DNA of 64,000 bases from Bubalus kerabau (GCF_029407905.1 NW_026577882.1:4836001-4900000), one strand, 5' to 3'; counted from the first letter of the stretch, positions 32,801 to 46,253 are shown. The notes: generated from the letters alone by a model not told the origin. A program made the numbers and translations.

Positions 32801-35800
32801 CTCGTGTGGCAACAGGGAAGTCAGGTCTCCATGGGCGGGGCAAGGGGGAGCGCGTCATTGCTCTCAAGTCAGGGTAGGGGAATCGGGCCTCATGACGGGT
32901 TGAAAAAGGACTCTCGATGTCTTTCTAGGGTTGCGGCAGGAAACCCTGGGTTCCCTTGACTTGTGCTGGTGACCTCAGGGAGCTTCTCAGGGTGCCTCTG
33001 AGAAGTCAGGGATACTGTGGATTTGGGAGAGGCCTCTCGGGACTCCTCTGGGTTTGGTGCAATGGAAGAGAGCCTCATCTCGAGTTGAGGCAGGAACCTC
33101 AGGGTTCTGCTCCTGACTTCCTGGAGCCGGATCTGACTCAGATCGCAGGGTCCCTGCTGAGTTTGCTCAGGAGTGTCAGGTCTCGTGTTCTGCGGAGGAA
33201 TGGAACTCCGCTTACATCTCAAGTTGTTCAAGGATGACACCACTTTTCGTGATGTGTGTGGAACCTGCGGGTATTTCGGAGATGCACGGGGGCATCAGTG
33301 CTCCTTCCTGTTGTGCCTTCATCCACAGGGTTGCCTTCGAAGAGTTGTCCGGGCATCGGGATCTCCTCAAGTGCAGACCGGGAAACCGGGGTCTTTCAGC
33401 ATGTTGCACCACCCACGAGGCTACGTCTCGAATTTCCTCGTGAGACCGGCCTCATCCTGAGGCGCGCAGGAAAGTCCGGGAACCCTTTCCAGACAAAGCA
33501 GGGGAATCGACCCTCCTTTCGGGATCAGGAGGAGAGAAAGGGCTCAGATTAAGTAGTGCCAGGAACCTCGGTGCTCCCCTTGAGTGAAACTGGTAAGTCG
33601 GGTAACTTTTCGGGTTGCATCAAGGGTGCCAAGTACCGTTTCGCACTTCAAGACGGAACCTGGGACTTCTCTTGAGACGCTGTAGTGGGCAAGGGCCTCA
33701 TCTAGCGCTGACGAGGGACCCACGTGTTTTTTCTCGAGTTGCGGCAGGATTCTTGAGTTACGACGGGGAATACAGGTTTCCTCTTGTGTTGGCCCAGGGA
33801 AGTCCAATCTTCCATTCGAGTTGCAAGTGAGAGCTGGAGATTGCTCTCGAGTCACTGCAGGGCAAAATAGAGCTCATCTAGGTTTGTGTCCAGGACCGAG
33901 TTTTTCTCTCCAGGGGCGACAGGGATCTCGGGGTTGCATTCCAGACTCACCCGGGGAGTCAGGCCTCATCTCGAAGGGAATGAATGGACTCCGCTCTCCT
34001 CTCGAGTCGCGACGGGTATCCTTTGGAGCCCAAGAGTGGCCTAAATGGAGTTAAGCCTCCTGTGGAGTTTGGAGAGAGGACTCGGGATTGCTCTCTAGGC
34101 CATACAGGAAAAGAAGGCCCTCATCTCGCGATGACGGGGGCGTCTCGTGGGTTTTCTCAAGGTGCAGTGCCTGGTTGGGGTTTCTCACGAGATAGGACGG
34201 GGAGCTCAGGGAGACTCCTGTGGTGCCACGGAAGTCAGGTCTCCATGGACATGGCGAGGGGGAGCGCCTCATTGCTCTCGAGTCATGGTAGGGGAATCGA
34301 GCCTCAAGACGCTTCGAAGAAGAACTCTCGAGGTCTTTCTCGGGGTGTGGCAGGAAACCCTGGGTTCCCTCGACTTGTGCCCATGACCTCAGGGAGCTTA
34401 GTGGGGTTCCTCTGAGAAGTCAGGGATACTGTGGAGTAGAGAGGGGCTTCTCGGGACATCACAGGGACTGGTGCAATTGAAGAGGACCTAATCTCGGATT
34501 GAGGCAGTAACGTCAGGGTTCCTCTCCATTTCTGACTCGGATAGCAGGGTCCCTGCAGAGTTGGGACAGGAGAGTCAGACCTCGTCTTGTGTGGAGTAGT
34601 GGAACTCTGCTTGCCTCTCGAGTTGTTCACGGAATGACAGGCCACCTATCGAGTTGTATGTGGAACCTGCGGTTTTGGGGGACGATGCACAGGGATGTCA
34701 GTGCCCCTTCGTTTTGTGCCTTCATCCACAGGGTTACCTTCAAAGAGGTGACCAGGCATCGGGATCTTATCAATAGCGGACCAGGAAATCGGGGTCTTTC
34801 GGCATGTGGCACAACCCACGAGGCTACGTCTCGAATTCCCTCGTGAGACTGGCCTCATCCTGAGGTTCGCCGGGAAGTCTGGGAACCCCTTCCAGACAAA
34901 GCAGGGGAATTGACCCTCCTGTCGCCATCAGGAGGGGAGAAGAGGCTCAGCTGAAGCTGTGCTGGGAACCTCCATGTTCTCCTCGAGTGAGACCGGGGTG
35001 TCAGGGAAATTTGGGGGTCGCATCAAGGGTGCCAAGTACCGTTTCACACTTCAAGATTGAACATGGGACTTCCCTGGAGACGCTATAGCTGACAGGGGCC
35101 TCATATTTCGATGACAGAGGAACCACGTTGTTTTTCTCCAGTTGCCACGGGATTCTCGAATTACAACGGGGAATACAGGCTTCCTCTTGTGTTGGCCCAG
35201 CGAAGTCCAATCATCCATTCGAGTTGCGAGGGAGAGCTGGGGATTGCACTTGAGTCAATGCAGGACAAAAAAGACCTCATTTAGGCTTGTTTCCAGGACC
35301 GAGTTTTCCTCTACAGGGGCGACACGGATCTCGGGATCCCATTCCAGACTCACCCAAGTAGTCAGGCCTCGGCTCGAGGGGAAGCAACGGACTCCGCTCT
35401 CCTCTAGAGTAGCGACGTGTATCTCTTGGAGGCTACTGAGTGGCCTAAAGGGAGTCAGGCCTCCAGTGGAGTTTGGAGAGTGGACTCGGGATTGCTCTCT
35501 AGGTCATGTAGGAAAAGAAGGCCCTCATCTTACGATGACGGGGGCGTCTCGTGAGTTTTCTCGAGCGGCGGTGCCAGTGTGAGGTTTTCATGAGGTAGGA
35601 CGGGGAGCGCAGGGAGCCTCTCGTGTGGCACCAGGGAAGTTGGGTTTCCATGGGCGTGGCGAGGGGAATGCGTCATTGCTCTCCAGTCATGGTAGGGTAT
35701 CGGGCCTCAAGACGCGGTAAAGAGGGACTCTCGAGGTCTTTCTCAGAATGCAGCAGGAAACCCTGGGTTCACTCGACTTGTGCCAGTGACCGCAGAGAGC

Positions 35801-37919
35801 TTCTGAGGGTGCCTCTGAGAAGTCAGGGATACTGTGGAGTTGGGAGGGGCCTCTCGGGACTCCACTGGGTATGGCGCAATGGAAGAGGGCCTCATTTCGA
35901 GTTGATGCAGGAACGTCAGGTTTCATCTACATTTCTGACTCCGATCGCACGGTCCCTGCAGAGTTGGGAAATGAGAGTCAGGCCTTCTCTTGTGTGGAGG
36001 AACGGAACTCCGCATGCCTCTCTAGTTCTTCAAGGGATGACAGGACACTTGTCGATCTGTGTTTGGAATCTGCGTGTTTTTCCGTATTATGCATGGGGAT
36101 GTCAGTACCCCTTTGTGTTGTGCATTCCTCCACAGGTTTGCTTTCGAAGAGGTGTCCGGGCATTGGGTTATTAAGAGCGGACCGGGAAATCGGGGTCTTT
36201 CCGCATGTGGCACCACCCACCAGGCTACGTCTCGAATTTCCTAGTGAGACCGGCCTCAACCTGAGGTGCGCCGGGAAGGTCGGAACCCGTTGCAGACAAA
36301 GCAGGGGAATCGACCCTCCTGTCTCGATCAGGAGGGGAGAAGGGGCACAGATGAGGTGATGCCGGGAACCTTGGTGTTCCCCTCCAGTGAGACCAGTGTG
36401 TTGGGGAACTTTTGGTGTCGCATCAAAGGTGCCAAGTACCGTATCGCACTTCAAGATGGAACATAAGACTTCTTTTGAGACGCTGTAGCGGCAATGGCCG
36501 CATCTTGCGATGAAGAGGGAATGACGTGGTTTTTCTCGAGTTGTGGCGGGATTCTTGAGTTACAACGGGAAATTCAGGCTTCCTCTTCTGTTGGCCCAGG
36601 GAAGTCCAGTCTTCCATTCGAGTTGCGAGAGAGAGTTGGGGATTGCTCTCGAGTCACTGCAGGAAAAAAGAGACCTCATCTAGGCTTGTGTCCAGGATCT
36701 AATGTTTCTCTCCAGGGGCGACAGGGATCTCCGGTTCCCATATCAGACTCACCCGAGGAGTCAGGCCTCGCCTCGAGGGGAAGGAAAAGACTCCGCTCTC
36801 CTCTCGAGTCGCGACGGGTATGTCTTGGAGTCCACTGAGTGACCAAAAGGGAGTCAAGCCTACTGTGGAGTTTGGAGAGAGGACTCAGGATTGCTCTCCA
36901 GGCCATGCTAGAAAAGAAGGCCATCATGTCGCGAAAACGGGGGCGTCTCGTGGGTTTTCTCTATCTGCGGCGCCAGTGTGGGGTTTCTCACGAGGTATGA
37001 CGGGGAGCTCAGGGAGCCTCTCGTGTGGCGCCAGGGAAGTCAGGGCTTCATGAGTGTAGCAGAGGGAGCGCGTCATTGCCCTCGAGTCATGGTAGGGGAA
37101 TCAGGCCTCAAAACGCGTTGAAGAAGGACTCTTGAGTTCTTTCTATGGTGGCGGCAGTAAACCCTGGGTTCACTCGAATTGTGCTGGTAGCCTCAGGGAG
37201 CTTCTCAGGGTGCCTCTGAGAAGTCAGGGATACTGTGGAGCTGGGACGCGTCTCTCGGGACTCCACTGGGTTTCATGCAATGGAAGAGGTCCTAATCTCG
37301 AGTGGAGGCAGGAACCTCAGCGTTCCTCTCGTGACTTCACTGGCGCTGGTCTGAATCAGATTGCAAAGTCCCTGCAGAATTGGGACAGGAGGGTCAGGCC
37401 TCGTCTTGTGTAGAGGAATGAAACCCCACTTGCCTCTCGAGTTCTTCAGGGGTGACAAGCCACTTGTTGAGCTGTATGTGGAACCTGCGGGTTTTTCCGG
37501 ACGATGCACGAGGGTCTCAGTGCCCCTTTGTGTTGTGCCTTCATCCACAGGGTTGCCTTCGAAGAGGTGTCCAGGCATGAGGTTCTTATGAAGAGCGTAC
37601 CGGGAAATCATAGTCTTTTGGCATGTGGCACCACCCGCGAGCTACGTCTCGAATTTCCTCGTGAGACCGGCTTCATCCTGAAGTGCCCCGTGAAGGTCGG
37701 GAACCCCTTACAAACAAAGCAGGGGAAGTGACCCTCCTATCACGAACAGGAGGGGAGAAGGGGCTCAGATAAACTGGTGCCGGGAACCTCAGTGTTCACC
37801 TCGAGTGAGACCGATATTTCGAGGAACTTTTGGGGTCACATCAAGGGTGTCAAGTATCGTTTCGCACTTCAAGACGGAACGTGGGACTTTTCTTGAGAAG
37901 CTGTAGCGGGCAAGGGCCT

Positions 37920-40900
37920 CATCTTGCCAAGAGGTGGGAACCACGTGGTGTTTCTCGAGTTGCGGTGGGATTCTCGAGTTACGACGGGGATCTCAGGCTT
38001 CCTCTTGGTTTGGCACTGGGAAGCCCAATCGTCCCCTCGAGTTGCGAGGGAAAGCTGGGGGTTGCGCTCGGGTCACTGCAGGGCCGAAGAGACCTCATCT
38101 AGGCGTGTGTCCGGGACCTAATATTCCTCTTCAGGGAAGGCAGGGATCTCGGGGTTGCATTCCAGGCTCCCCCAGGGGGTCAGGCCTCGTCTCGAGGGTA
38201 AGCCAAGGACTCCGCTCTCCTCTCGAGTCGCGACGCGGGTCTTTTGGAGCCCCCTGAGCGGCCTCAAGGGAGTCCAGCCTCCTCTTCCGTTGGGAGAGAG
38301 GACCCGGGCTTGCTCTCCAGGCCATGCAGGAACAGAAGGCCCTCAGCTCGCGAGGACGGGGGCGTCTCAGGGGTTTCCTTGAGCTGCGGCGCCCGTGGGG
38401 GTTTTCTCCCGAGGCACGACGAGGATCTCAGGGAGCCTCTCGTGCGGCGCCAGGGAAGTCAGGTCTCCTAGCGTGGCGAGGGGGAGCGCGTCATGGCTCT
38501 CGAGTCATGGGAGGGCACTAGGGCCTCGAGACGCATTGAAGAAGGACTCTCGAGGTCTTTCTCGGGGGGCGGCGGGAAACCCTCGTGTCCCTCGCCTTCT
38601 GCCGGGGACCTTAGGGAACTTCCCAGGGTGCCTCTGAGAGGCGAGGGATCCTGTGGAGATGGCGGGGCCCCTCGGGACTCCGCTGGGTCTTGCGCAACGG
38701 AAGAGGGCCTCACCTCGAGGGGAGGCAGGAACCTCAGGCTTCCTCTCCGTTTTGGACTCCGACCGCAGGGTCCCTGCAGAGTTGGGACAGGAGAGTCAGG
38801 CCTCGTCTTGTCTGAGGAAGGGAACCCCGCTGGCCTCTCGAGTTGCTCAGGGGGTCTCAGGCCCCTCGTCGAGATGTGTGTGGAACCCACGGGTCTTTGC
38901 GTACGATGCCCGGGGGTGGCAGTGCCCCTTCGTGTTGTGCCTTCACCCACAGGGTTCCCTTCGAAGAGGGGTCCGGGCCTCGCGTCCTTCTCAAGTGCGG
39001 ACCGGGGAATCGGGGGCGTTCGGCATGTGGCACCACACACGTGGCTCGTCTCGAATTTCTTCGTGAGACCGGCCTCATCCTGAGGTGCGCCGGGAAGGCC
39101 GGGAACCCCTTCCAGACCACACAGGGGAATCGACTCTCCTGTCGCGATCAGGAGGAGAGAAGGGGCTCCGATGAAGCGGTGCCGGGATACTCGGTGTTCC
39201 CCTCGAGGGAACCCGGCGTGTCGGGGAACTTTTGGGGGTCGCAGGAAGGCTGTCAGGGACCGTTTCGCCCTTCAGGGCGGAACAGGGGACTTCCCTTGAG
39301 ACACCGTCACGGGCAAGGGCCTCATCTTGCCAAGAGGAGGGAACCACGTGGTGTTTCTCGAGTTGCGGCGGGATTCTCGAGCTACGACTGGGATCTCAGG
39401 CTTCCTTTTGGGTTGGGCCTGGGAAGACCAATCTTCCCCTCGAGTTGTGAGGGAAAGCTGTGGTTTGCGCTCGAGTCACTGCAGGGCCGAAGAGACCTCA
39501 CCTAGGCGTGTGTCCGGGACCTAATATTCCTCTCCAGGGAAGGCAGGGATCTCGGGGTTGCATTCCAGGCTCCCCCGGGGAGTCAGGCCTCGTCTCGAGG
39601 GGAAGCCAAGGACTCCGCTCTCCTCTCGAGTCGCGACGCGGATCTCTTGGAGCCCCCTGAGCGGCCTCAAGGGGGTCCAGCCTCCTCTTCCGTTTGGAGA
39701 GAGGACCAAGGATTGCTCTCCAGGCCATGCAGGAACAGAAGGCCCTCAGCTCGCGAGGACGGGGGCGTCTCAGGGGTTTCCTTGAGCTGCGGCGCCCGTG
39801 GGGGTTTTCTCCCGAGGCACGACGAGGATCTCAGGGAGCCTCTCGTGCGGCGCCAGGGAAGTCAGGTCTCCTAGCGTGGCGAGGGGGAGCGCGTCATGGC
39901 TCTCGAGTCATGGGAGGGCACTAGGGCCTCGAGACGCATTGAAGAAGGACTCTCGAGGTCTTTCTCGGGGGGCGGCGGGAAACCCTCGTGTCCCTCGCCT
40001 TCTGCCGGGGACCTTAGGGAACTTCCCAGGGTGCCTCTGAGAGGCGAGGGATCCTGTGGAGATGGCGGGGCCCCTCGGGACTCCGCTGGGTCTTGCGCAA
40101 CGGAAGAGGGCCTCACCTCGAGGGGAGGCAGGAACCTCAGGCTTCCTCTCCGTTTTGGACTCCGACCGCAGGGTCCCTGCAGAGTTGGGACAGGAGAGTC
40201 AGGCCTCGTCTTGTCTGAGGAAGGGAACCCCGCTGGCCTCTCGAGTTGCTCAGGGGGTCTCAGGCCCCTCGTCGAGATGTGTGTGGAACCCACGGGTCTT
40301 TGCGTACGATGCCCGGGGGTGGCAGTGCCCCTTCGTGTTGTGCCTTCACCCACAGGGTTCCCTTCGAAGAGGGGTCCGGGCCTCGCGTCCTTCTCAAGTG
40401 CGGACCGGGGAATCGGGGGCGTTCGGCATGTGGCACCACACACGTGGCTCGTCTCGAATTTCTTCGTGAGACCGGCCTCATCCTGAGGTGCGCCGGGAAG
40501 GCCGGGAACCCCTTCCAGACCACACAGGGGAATCGACTCTCCTGTCGCGATCAGGAGGAGAGAAGGGGCTCCGATGAAGCGGTGCCGGGATACTCGGTGT
40601 TCCCCTCGAGGGAACCCGGCGTGTCGGGGAACTTTTGGGGGTCGCAGGAAGGCTGTCAGGGACCGTTTCGCCCTTCAGGGCGGAACAGGGGACTTCCCTT
40701 GAGACACCGTCACGGGCAAGGGCCTCATCTTGCCAAGAGGAGGGAACCACGTGGTGTTTCTCGAGTTGCGGCGGGATTCTCGAGCTACGACTGGGATCTC
40801 AGGCTTCCTTTTGGGTTGGGCCTGGGAAGACCAATCTTCCCCTCGAGTTGTGAGGGAAAGCTGGGGTTTGCGCTCGAGTCACTGCAGGGCCGAAGAGACC

Positions 40901-41160
40901 TCACCTAGGCGTGTGTCCGGGACCTAATATTCCTCTCCAGGGAAGGCAGGGATCTCGGGGTTGCATTCCAGGCTCCCCCGGGGAGTCAGGCCTCGTCTCG
41001 AGGGGAAGCCAAGGACTCCGCTCTCCTCTCGAGTCGCGACGCGGATCTCTTGGAGCCCCCTGAGCGGCCTCAAGGGGGTCCAGCCTCCTCTTCCGTTTGG
41101 AGAGAGGACCAAGGATTGCTCTCCAGGCCATGCAGGAAAAGAAGGCCCTCAGCTCGCGAT
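37920..41160. repeat. CpG-rich satellite I subfamily block (type B), second occurrence
   Basis: Same diagnostic variants as 7080-9350 (aagaggtggg or aagaggaggg, ggcgttcgg, taatattcc). It starts abruptly at the catcttgccaag motif near 37920 and ends near 41160, where the common type returns. Its long open frames arise from low stop-codon density in GC-rich DNA. Confidence 0.8.
38311..41116. repeat. Near-identical tandem pair of 1403-bp satellite I monomers
   Basis: 38311-39713 and 39714-41116 match almost base for base; one visible difference is gctgtggttt (39458-39467) against gctggggttt. Neighbouring monomers differ by many percent. The boundary is recognisable because the preceding copy has acccgggct where the second and third have accaaggat. 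This is a recent unequal crossover or duplication. Confidence 0.92.
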
Positions 41161-42472
41161 GACCAGCGTGTCTCATGTGTTTCCTTGAGCTGCCGCGCCA
41201 GTGTGGGTTTCCTCACGAGGTACGATGAGGATCTCAGGGAGCCTCTAGTGCATTGCCAGGTTAGTCAGGTCTCCATGCGCGTGGCGAGGGGGAGCGTGTC
41301 ATGGCTCTCGAGTCATGGTAGGGGAATCGTGACTCAAGACATTTTGAAACACTCTCGAGGTCTTTCTCGAGTTGCGGCAGAAAACCCAGGGTTCCCTCAA
41401 CTTGTGCCTGTGACCTCAGGGAGCTTCTCATTGTGCCTCTGAGAACTCAGGGATGCTGTGGAGTTGGTAGGGGCCTCTCGGGACTCCACTGGGTGTGGTG
41501 CAATGGAAGAGGGCCTCATCTCGAGTGGACGCAGGAACCTCAGGCTTCCTCTCCGTTTCTGACTCGGATCCCATGGTCCCTGCAGAGTAGGTACAAGAGA
41601 GTCACACCTAGTCTTCTGTTGAGGAATGGACCTTCGTTTGCCTTTCGAGTTGTTTACAGGGTGACAGGCCACTTGTCGAAATGTCTGTGGGACCTGCGGG
41701 TTTTTCTGGATGATGCACGCGGGTGTCAGTGCCCCTTCGTCTTGTGCCTTCATCCACAGGTTTTCCTTCAGAGAGGTGTGCCTGCATCGGGTTCTTTTTA
41801 AGAGTGGACCGTGAAATTGGGGTCTTTCGGCATGTGGCACCACCCACGAGGCTACGTCTCGAACTTCCTCATGAGACCGGCCTCATCCTGAGGTGCGCCC
41901 GGAAGGTCGGGAACCCCTTGTAGACAGAGAAGGGGAGTCGACCCTCCTGTCGCAATCAGGAGAGGAGAAGGGGCTCAGATGAAGTGGTGCCGGGAACCTC
42001 GGTGTTCCCCTTGAGTGAGTCTGGTATGTCGCGGAACTTTTGGGGTCGCATCAAGGGTGCCAAGTACCGTTTCGCACTTCAGGATGGAACTTGGGACTTC
42101 TCTTGAGATGCTGTAGCGGACAAAGGGCCTCATCTTGCGATGACGAGGGAAGCACGTGGTTTTTCTCGAGTTGCGGTGGGATTCTCGAGTTACGATGGGG
42201 AATTCAGGCTTCCTCTTGTGTTGGCCCAGGAAGTCTAATCTTCCATTTGAGTTGCCAGGGAGAGCTGGGGATTGGGCTCCATTCACTGAAGTGCAAACTA
42301 GACCTCATCTAGGCTTGTATCCAGGACTTAATGTTCCTCTCCATAGGCGACAGGGATTTGGGGTTGCATTCCATACTCACCCGGGGAGTCAGGCCTCATC
42401 TCGAGGGGAAGCAAAGGACTCCACTCTCTTCTCGAGTCGCGACAGGTATCTCTTGGAGCCCACTGAGTGGTC

Positions 42473-44955
42473 TTTGCTCTGTAGGAGAGCTCTAGTGTAC
42501 ATAAGCCTGTACATAAGTGAACACAGACATTCTGTGTGAATGTTGCTGCGTACCCACAATAGGGCCACAAGGAGCCTCATGCTCTCCATGCGGCGCGGAA
42601 GCTGTGCAGCCACGCAGCAGCTGAAGAATCCAACAAATTGCTCTTTTATTACCTCTGACAGAGCTCGCATTGCTGTAGCCCTTGGCAGTTTGGAAACACT
42701 GGTCCCTAACCCCTCTCAAAGTAGGCCTGGGTTCTAGTTCGAATAGAAAGTCAATAGCGGAGCTGAGGACAGGAACGCGGCAGTCATTTATCACACGCTC
42801 CTGCAGCCTGCTACTACAGGGACACTAACGCTAGAAGCTAGGAATGTCTTTGCAAGGTGCGCAAAGGACAAGGGAGAACCTCGACCCTGACTCTAGTATT
42901 TCAGTCCCCTGAGCAGATCTGAGGTTCTCCCGCTGTAGAAGCTAACCCATTCCTTTCAAATACAGGCTTCCTAACACAGGGCCAGTTGGCTGCTTGCTCT
43001 TCCACGAAGCAGGCTTCCTTAACTTGCAAACTGCGAATTCCGCTTAACAGCCTGGAGGAAAATCGCTTCTTGGAAGATTTTTTTCAGAGGCTGTATCCCC
43101 GGAGCTGGGGCCAAGCTAGGGGACCCATACTGACAATGGAAGGCAAAACCACATCCAATGTCTTTGCTCTGGAGGACAGCTTTGGTGAGCCTAAGTCTTT
43201 CAGGAATATTTCTGGCTCCAACAGAGTCAAATTCTGTGTGTGAAGCTGCACAGCCAAAATAGGGGAACAGAGAGCCTGATTCTCTCTGTGTAGCTTTGAA
43301 GCTGTCATTCAAACAACAGCTTGAGAATCCATACAATGCTCTCCCTTACTGCTAAGAGAATTCTCATTGCTGTCGTCCTTGACAGTTTGTAGAAATCCGC
43401 ACCCTAACCCTTCTCCAAGTAGGCCTGGGTCCTAGCTCGGAACAACAGGCAACGGCGGAGCTGAGGCCAGTAAGGCACAAGTGAGGTCTCACACACTCTT
43501 GCAGCCTGATCGTCCAGGAGCAGTAAGGCCTCTTTTTCCCTGCAGGAGGCTCGCTTGCCTTGCCTCCTGTGAACTGCATTTCCCAGCCTGGGCGCAAAGC
43601 TGTTCCTGGAGATTTTTTCTCAGGGGCTGTTTCCCTGGAGCTGGGTCGGACCTCGGGGGCCCAACTCACAGGGGAAGACAAAACCACATGGACAGGTCTA
43701 TGCTCTGTAGGAGAGCTCTAGTGAACCTCATCTCTCAGGAACATTCTTGGCTTCTACAGAGACACCTCTGTGCATGAAGCTACACGCCCAACATAGTGGC
43801 AAAGGGAGTCTGATTCTCTCCGTGGGTGCTGATGCTTTGTGGCAAAGCACCTGCTAAGAATCCATCCGCATAGGCTTCCCTCACCTTGACAGAGGTCTCA
43901 TTGCTGTAGTCCTTGGCAGTTTGGAAAGAAGCAGACCCTTACCCTTCACCAAGTAGGCCCTTGTCCTTGTTTGAATGGAAAGGCAGTAGCTGAGCTGAGG
44001 CCAGTAAGGCGCCAGTCAAGTCTGACGTATTCCCGATGCCTGCTCCTTCATGGAAAATAACGTTAGAATCTGGGAATGTCTTTGCAAGGCTGGCAAAGGG
44101 CAGTCAGGAACCTCGACCCTGCCTCTGGAATTTCTATCTTCTCAGCACATCCGGAGGTCTCGGTCAGGAGAAACTAACCCATTCCTTGCAAATATAGGCT
44201 TCCAAACACAGGCCGGTTGGCTGTCTCTTCTTGCCGAAGGAAGCTTGCTTATCCCACCTCCTGCGAACTCCGCTTCCCAGCCTGGGGGATAAGAGGTTCT
44301 TGGAGATCTTTTCTCAGAGGCTGTTTCCACGGAGCAGGGGCTGATCCCGGAGACCCACACACACAGGGGAAGGGAAAACCGCATGGATAAGTCTTTGCTC
44401 TCTAGGAGTGCTCTAGTGAACCTCACTCTATGGGGAATGTTCTTGGCTCCAACGGGGACATCTCTGTGTGGGAAGCTGCATAGCCAACATAGAGACACAG
44501 AGACCTGATTCTCTCTGTGCAGCTTTGACGCTGTCGTTCAAACAACAAATTGAGAATCCACACAATGCTCTCCCTTACCACTGAGAGAGTTATCATTGCT
44601 GTAGCCCTTCGCAGTTTCTGGAAATCGGCACACAAACACTTCTCCAAGTAGGCCTGGGTTCAAGTTCAGATGAACATGCAATAGCGGAGCTGAGGCCAGT
44701 AAGGCACCAGTCAGGTGTCACACACTCTGGCAGCCTGCTCCTCCAGGGACAGTAAGGCCTCTATTTCCCTTCAGGAGGCTCGCTTGCCTTACTTCCTGTG
44801 AACAGCGTTTCCCAGCGTGGGCGGAAAGCAGTTCCTGGAGATCTTTTCTCAGGGGCTGTTTCCCCGGAGTTGGGGCGGACCTCGGGGACCCAACTCACAG
44901 GGGAAGGCAAAACCAAATGGACAGGTCTATGCTCTGTAGGAGATCTCTAGTGAAC
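42473..44955. repeat. Second satellite, probably bovid satellite II type (left part)
   Basis: A gagctgaggccagtaagg-type landmark occurs at about 42759, 43458, 43992 and 44687, giving spacings of about 699, 534 and 695 bp. The first monomer, next to satellite I, is the most diverged, as expected at an array edge. The unit length near 700 bp fits bovine 1.723 (satellite II); the 603-bp satellite IV (1.709) is an alternative that a library comparison would settle. The tandem structure itself is certain. No gene. Confidence 0.8.
44950..44955. repeat. Left target-site duplication of the solo LTR
   Basis: GTGAAC, repeated perfectly at 46254-46259; normal satellite copies have it once (ctctagtgaacctc). 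Confidence 0.92.
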
Positions 44956-46253
44956 TGCCGGGGTCCAGCCCCAGCTGATCCAGGGTATTCGAAGCAGAGA
45001 CGGCGTAGGCGAGGGTCAGGGAACAACTGCTTAATTAAACGTTAATTAAGGATATAAAGAGTAATAAAATGAGGATAGCTCAGTAGGAAAATTCAGTGGA
45101 GAAAAGAGGCTGAGTAGCTTGGTTTACGCGGGGGACCAATAAAACTTCAAGACAAGAAGCTTGCACCACTTACGTAGGCCGCAGGCGTCCTTCCGTTCTC
45201 CCGAAGGAGAGGAGACACTGAGGCCTCCCCGGTCGGATCTTAGAAGCCCAGGCAAAATTAGTAAGCTTGGTGGGTTCCGCGCTCCAGATGGAGACTCAAC
45301 CAGAGTGAGAGAGAGAGAGAGACATGGGGAGACCAGTATTTCGAGAAACTGATCCCAATTCTTTATTTTCCATGGTCTACTTTTATACACTGAGATGTTA
45401 TGCAAAAGTCACGTGGGGTCAGCAGTCCTGACTTTTATCAAAGTCAGGTGCTTCATACAAAAGTATACAGAGGTCTTAGGGGTGTTACATCATCTTCTGG
45501 CCGGGGGGCCTGCTGACAATTTACGACCCTCTCCTTGTGACAGCGGTCAGTCAACCAGGACACTTATTTCTCCAGGGGTGATTATTCTTAAAACAGACGC
45601 CACCCAAATAAAGTTACATTCCTATAGGGTGAGGGTGTAGTGGGTTTTAGTTAAGGAAAGAATTTACTTAGCCTAAGGTCTAACGTGATTTATATCAAAG
45701 GTTAATACTTATTTCTTCTATATATTCATTAATGTGTATAAGGGCAGGGGATGTGGAGACTTAGCAGTAAACATCAGCTCAACAAATGAAAAACCCTTCA
45801 CCAATATGATTTCTAATCAGCCCATTATACTTATACTAATAATTTTCTAACTTTTCTAAGGAACCTGTTTTTAGAAGGTTTAAAGCATCTCGTGCCTCTC
45901 ATGGTTGGGAGGCTGTGAGCAATCACATGTGGCCGGACAAGCCTGTCAGGCAGGCTAGAGAACCTTCAGAGGAGTTTGTAGGTTAAAACACTCTTGTCAC
46001 ACCCAGGGGTTTTTATCAACTGGAGCTCTAGGTTAACTCCTTCTCCGAAAGAGGTGGTGGGGGACAGCCCCCCGTAAAGTCAGAGGTGTAGGTGAGAGCA
46101 CAAAATAGTAAGGTAGGCAGGCTCTGGTGATGGGGGTAGATGCTCGAGGATTTCCAGGGGGACTCCTGAGGCTCGATCCCGCCTTTGCGTATGTCGAGCC
46201 TCCTTCCTCATGACCTTTGCCATGGGCGGAGTGCCTCACTCTGGCCCCCAACA
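44956..46253 (-). mobile_element. Solo LTR, same family as the provirus at 10984-17870
   Basis: The reverse complement starts TGTTGGGGG and ends CCCCGGCA, 1298 bp, the same length as the proviral LTRs. It shares with them the blocks gcaaaggcgggatcgagcct, cacctctgac and agctgatccagggtattcga, and an AATAAA (45362-45367, inverted). Perfect 6-bp GTGAAC duplications flank it and the satellite continues across in register (unit spacing 536 bp after removal). A solo LTR forms by recombination between the two LTRs of a provirus. A short GA run occurs near 45305-45323. Confidence 0.92.

Larger units (their letters stand above)
28437..42472. repeat. Satellite I-type array (right block, about 10 monomers)
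   Basis: Landmarks at 28785, 30195, 31595, 32995, 34409, 35812, 37213, 38631, 40034 and 41437 give spacings of 1400 to 1418 bp. The array continues the same register as the left block after removal of the ERV and L1. It contains two stretches matching the left block (31747-32699 and about 34126-36170), a CpG-rich subfamily block (37920-41160) and a near-identical tandem pair. No gene is supported. It ends near 42472, where the second satellite starts. Confidence 0.92.

Noticed and set aside
1..42472. CENP-B box in satellite I monomers
   Set aside because: Looking for the TTCG....A..CGGG core on both strands in several monomers I found only partial matches (around ccttcgaagaggtgtccggg), with wrong spacing. 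A pattern scan of every monomer would be decisive.
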